From: Eubacteriaceae bacterium CHKCI004
Lineage (GTDB): Bacteria; Bacillota; Clostridia; Lachnospirales; Lachnospiraceae
Direction of reading: 5' to 3'
Assembly (NCBI GenBank): GCA_900016875.1
Contig: FCNR01000032.1
Location: 62,001-126,000 of the forward strand
DNA: 64,000 nucleotides
Shown: positions 35,634 to 44,104 of the stretch, one piece after another
Layout: every line of letters starts with the position of its first letter
Position numbering within the stretch: the first letter of the stretch is position 1
Translations under genes and position numbers: made by a program
The notes under the pieces: generated by a model
Database searches by the model: none
Told to the model about the DNA's origin: nothing
Seen by the model: the letters and a program-made list of their open reading frames with translations, nothing else

Positions 35634-36671
35634 TCACATTTTATACTCATATAACATCGGCCTTCCCTCGATAAACCGCTGTACATCCGCCACAATCTGC
35701 TTTGTATGATTTGACAGCACGTCATCGGTGGCGCCGGCGATATGCGGCGTGATGACCACATTGTCAAGCTCGGTGATATATGGATGATTGCTGGCGATCG
35801 GCTCTTTTGCGTATACGTCAAATGCAGCGCCGGCAATCCGTTTTTCACGGAGAGCATCAATGAGCGCCTCTTCATCGAGGATGGCTCCTCTGGAGCTGTT
35901 GATAAAATACGCAGTCGGTTTCATGAGAGCGATCATTTCTCTGCTGATGATACCTGTGGTCTGAGGTGTAACCTTCATGTGACAGGTAATAAAATCAGAA
36001 TTTTTCATCAGATCTTCCAGTTTCTCTGCTTTTTTCACGCCAACCTCTTCGATGTCGATAGGGCAGAGGAACGGATCGTAAATGAGAAGCTCCATGCCGA
36101 TCGCGCGGGCAATCTTACCTACCCGGCGGCCGATACTTCCATAACCGACGATACCAAGAGTTTTACCTTTTAACTGTGTTCCCTTAAATACCACATATGG
36201 AGATCCCGGTTTCATATCCCATACCATATCCACCTTCAGTCCCTCTTTGGTCGTTTTTACCGCGTTTGGGTCCGCTGTAAACCGCCCTTCTTTGAGCGCC
36301 TTATATGCCATCGGAATTCTCCGGGCGATGGAGAGCATAAGGCCGATCGTCATCTCCGCTGTGGTATCTGAATTGCGGCCCGGCGTATAGATAACCGGGA
36401 TACCTCTTTCTTTTGCCGCCTGCATATCCACGTTGACCGGTGTAGCGCGCGTACAGGCAATAAGCTTAAGATTCGGCGCGTTCTCAATAACCTTCCTGGT
36501 GATGTCATCATAGCTGGTGATGATAATGTCAGCGTCTTTGGATTTTTCCATCAGCTCTTCTTCTTCCATTTTTGCCAGTCCGACAGCCCAGCCGTCTTTT
36601 ACAACCTCGCCAATCTCATACAAGTCTTTTAATTGTTCTTCATCGTATTCTGCTGTAAAAAATATTTTCAT
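35634..36671 (-). CDS. D-isomer-specific 2-hydroxyacid dehydrogenase
   Basis: 345 aa. N-terminal substrate half with VDMQAAKERGIPVIYTPG, then NAD-binding GIVGYGSIGRRVGKIA (Rossmann GxGxxG), catalytic Arg in INSSRGAILDE, Glu-containing AFDVYAKEP and His in ITPHIAGATDDV. Resembles phosphoglycerate dehydrogenase but lacks an ACT domain. In its operon, between an FGGY kinase and an aldolase, it probably acts on a hydroxyacid or oxoacid from sugar cleavage rather than in serine synthesis; this is inference. The start at 36671 has GGGAGG upstream; the frame start five codons earlier does not. Confidence 0.85.
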   Translation of the reverse strand: MKIFFTAEYDEEQLKDLYEIGEVVKDGWAVGLAKMEEEELMEKSKDADIIITSYDDITRKVIENAPNLKLIACTRATPVNVDMQAAKERGIPVIYTPGRNSDTTAEMTIGLMLSIARRIPMAYKALKEGRFTADPNAVKTTKEGLKVDMVWDMKPGSPYVVFKGTQLKGKTLGIVGYGSIGRRVGKIARAIGMELLIYDPFLCPIDIEEVGVKKAEKLEDLMKNSDFITCHMKVTPQTTGIISREMIALMKPTAYFINSSRGAILDEEALIDALREKRIAGAAFDVYAKEPIASNHPYITELDNVVITPHIAGATDDVLSNHTKQIVADVQRFIEGRPMLYEYKM

Positions 36672-36745
36672 CTTATTTCCTCCCAAATGAACAGTTTCTG
36701 GTCATATCACAGACGCCGCAAATTCTGTTCACCTTTTCTTCCATA

Positions 36746-38263
36746 TTACCGGTTTATCTTTTTCATTAATTTCGCACGGTCTGTCCACAAATCAGCCAGA
36801 GATACGCGGACTCCTTTGTATAAAGTATAGATATCTTCATAGACCGCGCTCTCTTCTTCTCTCGGACGATAGACACATTCTGCCCGGCACGCCTTCGCTG
36901 CCGCGTCATCGTAGTCTTTGTATTCACCTACGGCAATGCCAAGCATCATGGCCGCGCCCTTTGCGCCAAATTCATTTCCGGCGGAAACTACGACTTCCAT
37001 GCCCAGCACATCTGCAATCATCTGTGCCCAGACAGGACTCTTTGCTCCGCCGCCGGCCAAATAGATCTTGCTGTCAGTTTTCGCATTCTGCAGAAAATCC
37101 TTAATAGAAAGGCTTATGCCCTCGTAAACAGCATGAATCAAATCTGCCCGTGTTGTGTTCGCGGATATTCCAAAGAAATTGGCTTTGGCATATGGATGAT
37201 AAAAAGGCGCCCTCTCTCCTGCGGCGCTTACATACGGATGGTAGATCACGCCATGACTGCCGGCCGGCACTTCAGAAATTATCTTGTCTATCTCATCAAA
37301 GTCTGAAGTTTTGGCAATTTCTTTCAGCATCCAGTCAATATTAGGCGTACCGTTCATAGTAGGCATAAGATTTACAAATAAATCTCCCACAGCATGTTTT
37401 TCATATCGTGTTCCTTCTTCTCCGAACACACATGCCTCTTTTTTCTTAAATATTTCATTGGCACAGGTGGTTCCAAGAATCACACAGATATCTTTATCTG
37501 TCACTGCACCGATTCCCACTGCGGAGGCAATGACGTCAATGGCTCCCGCCACAACCGGCGTGCCATGGGCAAGGCCCAGTTCATCTGCCACCTCGTCCAG
37601 AACATTTCCCACAATGGTATCAGACGCCACTGGCGGTGCAATGATATCAACATATTCACCCAAATCTAATTTCTTTAATAAATCCACGGCTATGGTTCCT
37701 GCTTTTGCATCCATCAGAGATGTGCCGGAATCGCTGAGATCTCCGTAAATAGTTCCGGTCAGCTTATAACGCACCCAGTCTTTACAGAAAAACATCGTCG
37801 ACGCCCTGTCAAGTACGTCCTTCCTGTTATTTTTCATCCATTTCAACAGCATAAGCTGTGTTCCGGTCAGCGGAGGCGTTCCGGTAGTCTCAAAAACCAT
37901 TTTCCCCAACTCCGGATTTGTCTCCGTCACATTTTCTACTTCATCAACGGCTCTTCCATCACACCACAGAATGGCATCCTGCACAGGCTGTCCTTTGTCG
38001 TCCATCAGCCAGATTCCCTCTCCCTGGGCGGTCACCCCGATTCCCAGAATGTCCTCCTTGTCTGCCGGTCCGTTCTTTACGAGATTCTTCACGCAAAGAG
38101 CAACTTTGTCCCAGAGGACATCCATGTTCTGCTCTACGTCGGTATCTCCTATGTATACCGGCTCATTTTCCAGAGATTCCACCAAAAGTTCCTGACCGCT
38201 GCAATCAAACAAAACTGCTTTCACACTGGACGTACCTGCGTCAATGCCAATAATGTACTTCAT
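36746..38263 (-). CDS. FGGY family carbohydrate kinase (xylulokinase/L-xylulose kinase-like)
   Basis: 505 aa. N-terminal IIGIDAGTSSVKAVLFD phosphate loop, the WCDGRA and DWVRYKLTG segments, ILGTTCANEI, GVIYHPYVSAAGERAPF, and C-terminal LAGGGAKSPVWAQMIADVLG with the ATP-binding Gly-rich turn. FGGY kinases phosphorylate ketoses or polyols; the sequence is nearest the xylulokinase/lyxose kinase group but the substrate is unproved. It is the second gene of the SorC operon, 48 bp after the regulator, with GGAGGAGG before the ATG. Confidence 0.88.
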   Translation of the reverse strand: MKYIIGIDAGTSSVKAVLFDCSGQELLVESLENEPVYIGDTDVEQNMDVLWDKVALCVKNLVKNGPADKEDILGIGVTAQGEGIWLMDDKGQPVQDAILWCDGRAVDEVENVTETNPELGKMVFETTGTPPLTGTQLMLLKWMKNNRKDVLDRASTMFFCKDWVRYKLTGTIYGDLSDSGTSLMDAKAGTIAVDLLKKLDLGEYVDIIAPPVASDTIVGNVLDEVADELGLAHGTPVVAGAIDVIASAVGIGAVTDKDICVILGTTCANEIFKKKEACVFGEEGTRYEKHAVGDLFVNLMPTMNGTPNIDWMLKEIAKTSDFDEIDKIISEVPAGSHGVIYHPYVSAAGERAPFYHPYAKANFFGISANTTRADLIHAVYEGISLSIKDFLQNAKTDSKIYLAGGGAKSPVWAQMIADVLGMEVVVSAGNEFGAKGAAMMLGIAVGEYKDYDDAAAKACRAECVYRPREEESAVYEDIYTLYKGVRVSLADLWTDRAKLMKKINR

Positions 38264-38311
38264 TAAATTCCTCCTCCTGTTATCGCCAGTCTGCCACAGC
38301 CATGTATTTCA

Positions 38312-39259
38312 TTATGATATTTTGAGTGTTTTCACAATCCTTTCCGCCGACAGATCATCAATGATCAAAATGTCTACAACCCCCGAATTTAAACAGCCAA
38401 TGATTGCATCTGTCTTATCCGCGCCCCCTGCGATAGCGATCACATTGGGGATATTTTTCAGAATGTCCATTCCCGCTTTGTTTAAACGATTTTCCATACA
38501 GTTATCATCCCAGCTTCCGTCCAGCCGGACATGATTCATGCATATATCTCCTACAAAACCATCTTCCTGAAGCTGGCTGATATCTTTCTCTTTCAAGAAG
38601 CCTCTCTGAAACATCGTAGACTCCTTTGTAAGCTGTCCGATACCAAATAATCCAACATCACATTGTTTCATCCATTCATAGGACTTCTGAATGGTCCGTT
38701 CCTTCATGAGCATGGTCTTTGTTTCGGGATGATCCACCACTGTCGGTGCATAGAACATATAGCATGCGCAGTCCAGCTTATTGGCCAGAGAGCGGGCTAT
38801 CTCGTCCGATTTTAACATTCTGTCTCCTGTAATATTCTGCGCGCCAACCATCTGAACAACAGTGCAGTCGCTGCGCCGTTTGTAAGGCAGTCTGGAAATT
38901 ACCGCCGCCAGCGTTTTCCCCCATGACACTCCTATGGTCATATCCGTCTGGAGAAAGGATTCCAGAAACTGCGCGGCACGGTCAGCCAGCGTCGGCAGGA
39001 AATCATTCTCCATATCATAGGATTCCGCAATGATTACCCGGCGGATATGAAAATACTCTTCCAGGGCACTCTCATAACTCACATGACTTGTGTTATACCC
39101 ATTTACCGTAATTGACACAATTCCCTGGGCTACCAGCGAATTGATAATCCTGTTCACCTTTTGTCTGGTGAAGGACAATCGTTTCGCTATCTCATCTTGT
39201 GTCATTCCCAACGTGTAATACCAATGTGCTATTTTGATATACAAATTTTTTTCTTCCAT
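38312..39259 (-). CDS. SorC/DeoR-type sugar-binding transcriptional regulator
   Basis: 315 aa. N-terminal helix-turn-helix (about 10-50; YYTLGMTQDEIAKRLSFTRQKVNRII), then a sugar-phosphate isomerase-like effector domain (ADRAAQFLESFLQ, GVSWGKTL, DVGLFGIGQL, NVIAIAGGADKTDAIIG). SorC proteins form tetramers that bind paired direct-repeat operators and are released by sugar phosphates made by the kinase next door. First gene of the four-gene operon, downstream of the repeat-rich promoter, so it probably regulates itself and the operon. The ATG has AACGGAGG upstream. Confidence 0.9.
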   Translation of the reverse strand: MEEKNLYIKIAHWYYTLGMTQDEIAKRLSFTRQKVNRIINSLVAQGIVSITVNGYNTSHVSYESALEEYFHIRRVIIAESYDMENDFLPTLADRAAQFLESFLQTDMTIGVSWGKTLAAVISRLPYKRRSDCTVVQMVGAQNITGDRMLKSDEIARSLANKLDCACYMFYAPTVVDHPETKTMLMKERTIQKSYEWMKQCDVGLFGIGQLTKESTMFQRGFLKEKDISQLQEDGFVGDICMNHVRLDGSWDDNCMENRLNKAGMDILKNIPNVIAIAGGADKTDAIIGCLNSGVVDILIIDDLSAERIVKTLKIS

Positions 39260-39304
39260 CTGCTATATCCTCCGTTCTTTCAGGATTCATCAAATAGCGT
39301 TGCA

Positions 39305-39406
39305 TTACATTTGGAATTTCAAATTACATTTGTATCATAACCCTTCTTGTTACATTTGTCAAGCAAAATTACATTTTCTCATTTTTTAGATTTAATTTGA
39401 AATTCC
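39305..39406. promoter_or_regulatory. Operator array of the SorC operon: four TTACATTTG repeats plus a 14-bp inverted repeat
   Basis: TTACATTTG copies lie at 39305, 39324, 39350 and (as TTACATTTT) 39369; spacings are 19, 26 and 19 bp. A perfect 14-bp inverted repeat, GGAATTTCAAATTA at 39313-39326 and its complement at 39393-39406, brackets the array. The direct repeats flank and overlap the promoter. The geometry suits a SorC tetramer on two pairs of sites. Confidence 0.75.
39334..39362 (-). promoter_or_regulatory. Sigma-A promoter of the SorC operon
   Basis: Minus strand: -35 TTGACA, 17-bp spacer, -10 TATGAT, with the third repeat overlapping the -35 and the second just past the -10. Confidence 0.75.
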
Positions 39407-39483
39407 ATGCAAATTTTTCTCTCTTTTGTTGAAAAAAATCCTCTGTAACACCTCTGCCATTTTGAAAAAACTTTATTCCACAC

Positions 39484-39528
39484 AAAAACCGCCCTACAAT
39501 GCATATAAATACACTGTAAGGGCGGTTT
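39484..39528 (-). terminator. Intrinsic terminator of the superoxide reductase gene
   Basis: Stem AACCGCCCT.AC pairing with GT.AGGGCGGTT, then TTTTTG on the minus strand, 34 bp after the stop. Confidence 0.88.
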
Positions 39529-39561
39529 CTGTCATTCTATGCTAGCTGTATGAAATTCGTT

Positions 39562-39936
39562 TCACGCTTTCCACAGACCATGCAGGTTGCAGTATGCGTA
39601 TACAGCCTCAACTGTTTCTCCCTCGCACAGAGAGAAGCATGCCTGCGGCTTGTCTCCCGGATTCAGCACTTTATGCTGGAATCCCTGGGATGTCTGCACA
39701 TCAATCCACTCGATATAATGTTCTTCTACCATCGGATGTTCTACAGAGCCAACCTGTACGCTGACTTTATTGTCTTTTACTTCGTAAACCGGCACATGTT
39801 TTTCAACAGCCGCATCGGTTGTTCCAGCTACAAGCTCGTTCATCTTCTGTCCACAGCACATAACCGGTACTTTGGAATCTTTTAACTTTGTGATAATGTT
39901 TCCGCAATGTTCACAGATATAGTATTTCAGTTCCAT
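39562..39936 (-). CDS. dfx: Desulfoferrodoxin / superoxide reductase
   Basis: 124 aa, 2Fe type. N-terminal desulforedoxin part with CEHCGN and the CC pair (VMCCGQKM), then the catalytic domain with Fe-binding histidines in EKHVPVYE, VGSVEHPMVEEHYIEWIDV and the C-terminal CNLHGLWKA Cys/His pair. It reduces superoxide to peroxide in anaerobes; rubrerythrin in the same window could then remove the peroxide. The start is ATG at 39936 with AGGAGGG upstream; the longer frame reads through leader DNA. Monocistronic with a structured leader. Confidence 0.96.
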   Translation of the reverse strand: MELKYYICEHCGNIITKLKDSKVPVMCCGQKMNELVAGTTDAAVEKHVPVYEVKDNKVSVQVGSVEHPMVEEHYIEWIDVQTSQGFQHKVLNPGDKPQACFSLCEGETVEAVYAYCNLHGLWKA

Positions 39937-40149
39937 GATTCTATCCCTCCTGTTTTCTTTGTGCAGATTATGCTTCTGCCCTATGTGATATTTTGCCTGA
40001 ACGCCGACTATAGTGTATGTAACTGTTCTATAATTATGCATCCCGGCAGAAGCATTATATCATATTATCATCAAAATTTCCATCTATTCCCTTACTTTAT
40101 CAAAATTTTTATGAAATCTTCAGTTTCTGCGAAAAATTTATCACAGACT

Positions 40150-41085
40150 TCACTGCCCCGTTGTGATTATAAAGAAATAAATCAGATAAATCACGAAAAC
40201 GGCGGCTCCGTCAATCCGTCTGATTCTTCCCCGCACCATCATCGGCGTCAGCGCAATGACAGACAGCAGGATGCACACAGGCATATCAATCTGCGCCATC
40301 TGCGGCGCTACCGAAAGAGACTCTCCGGTGATCAGCGTGCATATCGGGAGAATAAAGGCCGTATCAATAACATTGGCTCCCACAATATTTCCCACTGACA
40401 AAGAGGACTCTTTTTTTACGATGGCTGTAATCGTTGTGACAAACTCTGGCAGAGAAGTTCCCATGGCCAGAATGGTAACAGAAATAATTTCCTCAGAAAT
40501 GTGGAATTGCCTTGCCAGCACACATGCCGAATCAATCAAAAGTTCAGAACCGGTCACCACGCAGGCCGCCCCAAAGAAAAAGAAAAAAATCCGGCGCCGG
40601 AGTTCCTTTTTGTCAACAGGGACCGCCTCTTTTTCCAGACGTCCTGTCATAGCGTTTTTCACATTCATGATAAGGAACAAAACTCCGCCAAGCAGCAGGA
40701 AAACGCTGTCACCCGCATCGAAAATCCTGTCCCTAAAAGCAATGAACAGAAGAATCAGACAACCAATGTACAAAATATTTTTGGTCAGATATTCCTTCCT
40801 CTGAATCACTGCAGGCAGACAAAACAGACTCACTCCGAGAATAATTCCCGTGTTGGCAGATACAGAGCCCACCGCATTGCCCATGGCCATCACTGAACTT
40901 CCCTTCAGGGCAGCCGCCACCGATACCAGTATTTCCGGCATAGTTGTGGCAAAACTGACGATCGTCGCACCAATGATGTATTTTGGAATTCCAAATGCCC
41001 TGGCAATAAAAGATGCGGCGTCCACGAACCAGTCGCCACCCCTGCAGATCAGCAGCAGGCCAACAAAAAAAGACATATAAATCAT
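40150..41085 (-). CDS. Calcium/sodium antiporter (CaCA family, YrbG-like)
   Basis: 311 aa with about ten transmembrane segments in two halves. Each half has the alpha-repeat: GATIVSFATTMPEILVSVAAALKG...AMGNAVGSVSANTG and VTILAMGTSLPEFVTTITAIVKKE...VGNIVGANVIDTA, with the acidic Glu in (T/S)xPE used for ion binding. The middle is a cytoplasmic loop (about 140-165). Exports Ca2+ in exchange for Na+ in the family. Monocistronic; GGAGG 7 nt before the ATG. Confidence 0.93.
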   Translation of the reverse strand: MIYMSFFVGLLLICRGGDWFVDAASFIARAFGIPKYIIGATIVSFATTMPEILVSVAAALKGSSVMAMGNAVGSVSANTGIILGVSLFCLPAVIQRKEYLTKNILYIGCLILLFIAFRDRIFDAGDSVFLLLGGVLFLIMNVKNAMTGRLEKEAVPVDKKELRRRIFFFFFGAACVVTGSELLIDSACVLARQFHISEEIISVTILAMGTSLPEFVTTITAIVKKESSLSVGNIVGANVIDTAFILPICTLITGESLSVAPQMAQIDMPVCILLSVIALTPMMVRGRIRRIDGAAVFVIYLIYFFIITTGQ

Positions 41086-41207
41086 ATTGCAACCTCCGTC
41101 GTATATAACTTAAATATGTCTTTCTTTCAGAAATTATACCTTTATTCATTCTCCGCGCCATAGTATACAGCGCTGTTTTTTGATATCATACGGCAGACTT
41201 CGCGGCT

Positions 41208-42014
41208 TTACGCCTCCTCCTCCGAGTATTTCAGCTGTTCAATCCGCTTTCGGATGTCATCCATTTTGGTGTCCAGCCTGGCACTCTCGTCCGCGCACTC
41301 TTTCAAATCCTCCGTGAGCTGCTCAATCTCCAGGTTTTTCTTATATTTCAGTTTATGCTCCAGACTCGCCCAGAAATCCATGGCGATGGTCCGCAGCTGC
41401 ACCTCCACCTTCATCATCCTCTTATGGGAGCCCAGAAAAATCGGCGTTTCCACAATGAGATGCAGACTTCTGTATCCGTTTGGTTTTGGATTAGCAATAT
41501 AATCCTTTTTTTCAATGAGGAACACATCATCCTGCCCCAGCAGGCAGGAGGCCAGGAAATAAATATCTTCCTGGAAAGAACAGATGACACGGATTCCTGC
41601 GATATCTGTGAGATTCGCCTCGATGCTCTCCGCCGAAAACGGAATCCCCTTCCGGTGCATTTTCTCAACAATACTGTCCACACTTTTAAGTCTTGTCTTA
41701 ATGGACTCGATGGGATTACGGTCATGCTGCAGAGAGAACTCCTCGTTAAGTACCCGGAACTTCGTCTCTATCTCCATCAATGCACACTTATAATACGCCA
41801 TCAGAGAATTAAATGGCTCCACCTGATTTCTGAGAAGCTCTCCGATTTCCTGATTGCTCAGCTCCTGAAACAATCTTTGTCTGACCTTTTCCCCGAAAGA
41901 AGATTTCAGCATTTCCTCCACTGCATTGAACACTTTTTTCTTCTGCTCCATATATTCTTGAAACTCCTTTTCTATTACATTTCTTTTCTGACAGTTATCC
42001 TGTCCGTCAGGCAC
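41208..42014 (-). CDS. Small alarmone synthetase (RelQ/RelP-like (p)ppGpp synthase)
   Basis: 268 aa. Only the synthetase domain is present (no HD hydrolase, TGS or ACT): LTDIAGIRVICSF, NPKPNGYRSLHLIVETP and the catalytic strand VEVQLRTIAMDFWASLEHKL are visible. Makes (p)ppGpp from ATP and GDP/GTP; the helical C-terminus (about 225-268) is used for tetramer formation in RelQ. The start is uncertain: GTG at 42014 has no clear ribosome site, while an ATG at 41951 has GGAG 12 nt upstream. Monocistronic. Confidence 0.88.
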   Translation of the reverse strand: MPDGQDNCQKRNVIEKEFQEYMEQKKKVFNAVEEMLKSSFGEKVRQRLFQELSNQEIGELLRNQVEPFNSLMAYYKCALMEIETKFRVLNEEFSLQHDRNPIESIKTRLKSVDSIVEKMHRKGIPFSAESIEANLTDIAGIRVICSFQEDIYFLASCLLGQDDVFLIEKKDYIANPKPNGYRSLHLIVETPIFLGSHKRMMKVEVQLRTIAMDFWASLEHKLKYKKNLEIEQLTEDLKECADESARLDTKMDDIRKRIEQLKYSEEEA

Positions 42015-42127
42015 ATCTTCACTTATTTTACTACAAACTTCTTTTGATTACAAACCGCTGACCCACGGGAATTTCTTACTATTTTTTAACAAATGGACAA
42101 AAAAGCGGCGCAAAATATTTTTCCGCC

Positions 42128-42203
42128 TTTCCAGCCTATGGATTCTATGCTATAATACGGAGCAAATGTAACACTTTCGACATATCTTATAATAATTTCG
42201 ACA
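42128..42203 (+). promoter_or_regulatory. Promoter of the C39-like gene with two Spo0A boxes
   Basis: Candidate -35 TTTCCA (42128-42133), 17-bp spacer, -10 TATAAT (42151-42156). Downstream are two exact copies of the Spo0A box TTCGACA (consensus TTCGNCA) at 42176-42182 and 42197-42203, inside an 11-bp direct repeat with 21-bp period, about two helical turns. Position suggests repression by Spo0A~P. Confidence 0.6.
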
Positions 42204-42223
42204 TATTCAGGAGGTCAGATTTT

Positions 42224-43471
42224 TTGAAACGATATGCTCTTTTCTTTGTCTTTTTAGGTCTTTTGTTATCTTTCCAACCGGTATATGCTTTCGAACACGG
42301 CTATACGGTCAATTCTGACGCAATTTCTGCCACAGTACGGCACGACCTGGCGGTCTTTCATTCCATGGGAGGAGACTTTAAAGAATATATTCCGTCTTTC
42401 ACCGGTATAACCGCCGTGCGGATTTCCGATTCCTGGTACGAAGTCGAGTATGAGGATAACTCCGGCAGAAATTACGGATATGTGACAAGAGAGGATTTTC
42501 TCTATAACTGTCTTGTCTATGACGGACGTGAGAAACAGCTTCTGGCCGATGGAATCTATGTGTTCCGCTATTATCACTCTGCCTCCTCCGGCGTTGCCGC
42601 CCTTCGTTTCGTAAATCAGACCAGCGGACAGACAGGCGCAGCTTTTACCTGCCGGATCACCTGCGTCGGCGACAACTGTTTTCAGATCCGCCGCAGCGAT
42701 ACGGGACAGTATCTTCTGTCTGACCGGCTCTTCGCATCTTCCGGTTCTTCTTCCCTCTGGGGCAGCTCCGAGGGCGCCGGCACTTTCCGTTTTACCAGAA
42801 AAGGTGATTTCTACGGAATACAGGATGTATCCACCAACCGCTATTTCGGTCACAACGCCGCCGGTCTTCCGGCGTTCACCAGTCGCCCTGATATTTCCTG
42901 GCGGTTAAACCGCACCCAGAAGGCCGTGGGCAAAAACAGCCTTCGTGTCTTCACACAGTTTGACGCCGACTGGGCGGACGTTTATTACGGCAAAGGAGAG
43001 AATCCTGACCCGTCCACCAACAACTTCTGCACCTCCGGCTGCGGCGTCTTTGCGGTCATGAATTCCATCTATTCTCTGACCGGACAGTACGCCAATCCAA
43101 GACAGCTGGCCGACTACGCCGTAGATAAACATTACCGCATCGAAGGCTACGGGACCGACAGCGGTTACTTCCGGGCTGCCGCCGAAGAATTTGGCTACAA
43201 GTACGGGTTCCGCTACGATGGCAGCGGAGAGTCTCTCACACAGCTAAAAAAGAAACTGAACCAGGGCAGTACGGCTATCGCCTACGTACCCGGTCATTAT
43301 GTGACTATCGTAGACTACGATAAAAAGAGCGGGAAGTTCCTGCTGCTCGACCCACATTACCTGCCGAAACGCGGCACCAGCTCCTTCGGCGACTGGGTCA
43401 GCGAAAAGGATCTGACGGAAGGTAATCTGTATGCGCAGATGTTTTATTATTATGAGGCGATGGATTACTAA
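42224..43471 (+). CDS. Secreted C39-like cysteine peptidase family protein
   Basis: 415 aa with a signal peptide (KRYALFFVFLGLLLSFQPVYAF). Residues about 25-90 form an SH3-like part; about 95-220 resemble a ricin-like beta-trefoil (GIYVFRYYHSASSG, QIRRSDTGQYLLSD). The C-terminal about 235-415 is papain-like of C39 type: catalytic Cys in NNFCTSGCGVFAVMNSIYSL, His in YVPGHYVTIVDYDK, Asp in LLLDPHYLP. May cut peptides outside the cell or bind wall; the target is unknown. The start is TTG after AGGAGG. Two Spo0A boxes suggest sporulation-linked control. Alternative: an inactive wall-binding relative. Confidence 0.82.
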   Translation: MKRYALFFVFLGLLLSFQPVYAFEHGYTVNSDAISATVRHDLAVFHSMGGDFKEYIPSFTGITAVRISDSWYEVEYEDNSGRNYGYVTREDFLYNCLVYDGREKQLLADGIYVFRYYHSASSGVAALRFVNQTSGQTGAAFTCRITCVGDNCFQIRRSDTGQYLLSDRLFASSGSSSLWGSSEGAGTFRFTRKGDFYGIQDVSTNRYFGHNAAGLPAFTSRPDISWRLNRTQKAVGKNSLRVFTQFDADWADVYYGKGENPDPSTNNFCTSGCGVFAVMNSIYSLTGQYANPRQLADYAVDKHYRIEGYGTDSGYFRAAAEEFGYKYGFRYDGSGESLTQLKKKLNQGSTAIAYVPGHYVTIVDYDKKSGKFLLLDPHYLPKRGTSSFGDWVSEKDLTEGNLYAQMFYYYEAMDY

Positions 43472-43480
43472 AAGAAGAAA

Positions 43481-43513
43481 CTGCCGCGATACAGATCATC
43501 TGCTTCGCGGCAG
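43481..43513 (-). terminator. Terminator-like hairpin between the C39-like and cupin genes
   Basis: Perfect stem CTGCCGCGA/TCGCGGCAG. The T-rich tail (TTTCTTCTTTT) is on the minus strand, so it mainly ends the cupin transcript; weak in the plus direction. Confidence 0.65.
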
Positions 43514-43550
43514 CCAAAAATGAATTACAGATTACGGCGGCACTATTTTT

Positions 43551-43895
43551 TCAATCTTTATAAATCAGCGCCATAAAAACGAGATCTTCTGTTTCTGACG
43601 TATTCTCAATAGAATGACATTGTCCCGGCAGTATCGTACAGACATCTCCCGGCCCTACGCTGGTACGGCTCTTATCATCATCAATAAAAACACCCTGTCC
43701 TTCCAGAATATAATAAGGTTCCGTTTCGCCCACATGCCGGTGCCATCCGACGGTGGAACCCGGCTTCAGACATACTTTGGCATACATTCTTCCGTGTCCG
43801 TACAATTCTTCTTCCGGCACAATATAGTGTACTTCGGCAGATCCTTTTCCGCCGCCCAGTCCTGTTTTGTTTATAACATTTGCTTTTCTTACCAT
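43551..43895 (-). CDS. Cupin domain protein
   Basis: 114 aa single cupin. Motif 1 PGSTVGWHRHVGETEPYYILEG with three metal-ligand His/Glu positions, and motif 2 GDVCTILPGQCHSIEN with the fourth His. No other domain. Small cupins of this type bind a metal and often handle sugars or oxidise small acids; the substrate is unknown. It has a near-consensus promoter with a palindrome after the -10, so it is probably regulated. GGAGGG 6 nt before the ATG. Confidence 0.85.
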   Translation of the reverse strand: MVRKANVINKTGLGGGKGSAEVHYIVPEEELYGHGRMYAKVCLKPGSTVGWHRHVGETEPYYILEGQGVFIDDDKSRTSVGPGDVCTILPGQCHSIENTSETEDLVFMALIYKD

Positions 43896-43937
43896 ATGCT
43901 TCCCTCCTCCAATCTGCTTCCTATCAAATATATTGTA

Positions 43938-43987
43938 ATGAAAATATGTTTCATCTGGAGTATAATAAAGTGCAGCAAAAATGTCAA
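43938..43987 (-). promoter_or_regulatory. Cupin gene promoter and downstream palindrome
   Basis: Minus strand: TTGACA (43982-43987), 17 bp, TATACT (43959-43964). The inverted repeat ATGAAA-N5-TTTCAT (43938-43954) lies just after the expected start of transcription and could be an operator. Confidence 0.6.
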
Positions 43988-44025
43988 TGCGTTTCCCTTT
44001 TTACCAAAAAATTCATGAAAATTCC

Positions 44026-44054
44026 TTGTAAAACAGTTTCCCTTGCTGTATAAT
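44026..44054 (+). promoter_or_regulatory. Candidate promoter of the HExxH gene
   Basis: -35 TTGTAA, 17-bp spacer, -10 TATAAT. Confidence 0.55.
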
Positions 44055-44104
44055 TTAACTATATGTTAAGAATTTTGTAATCATCTACTGTAATGGGGGC
44101 GGCC

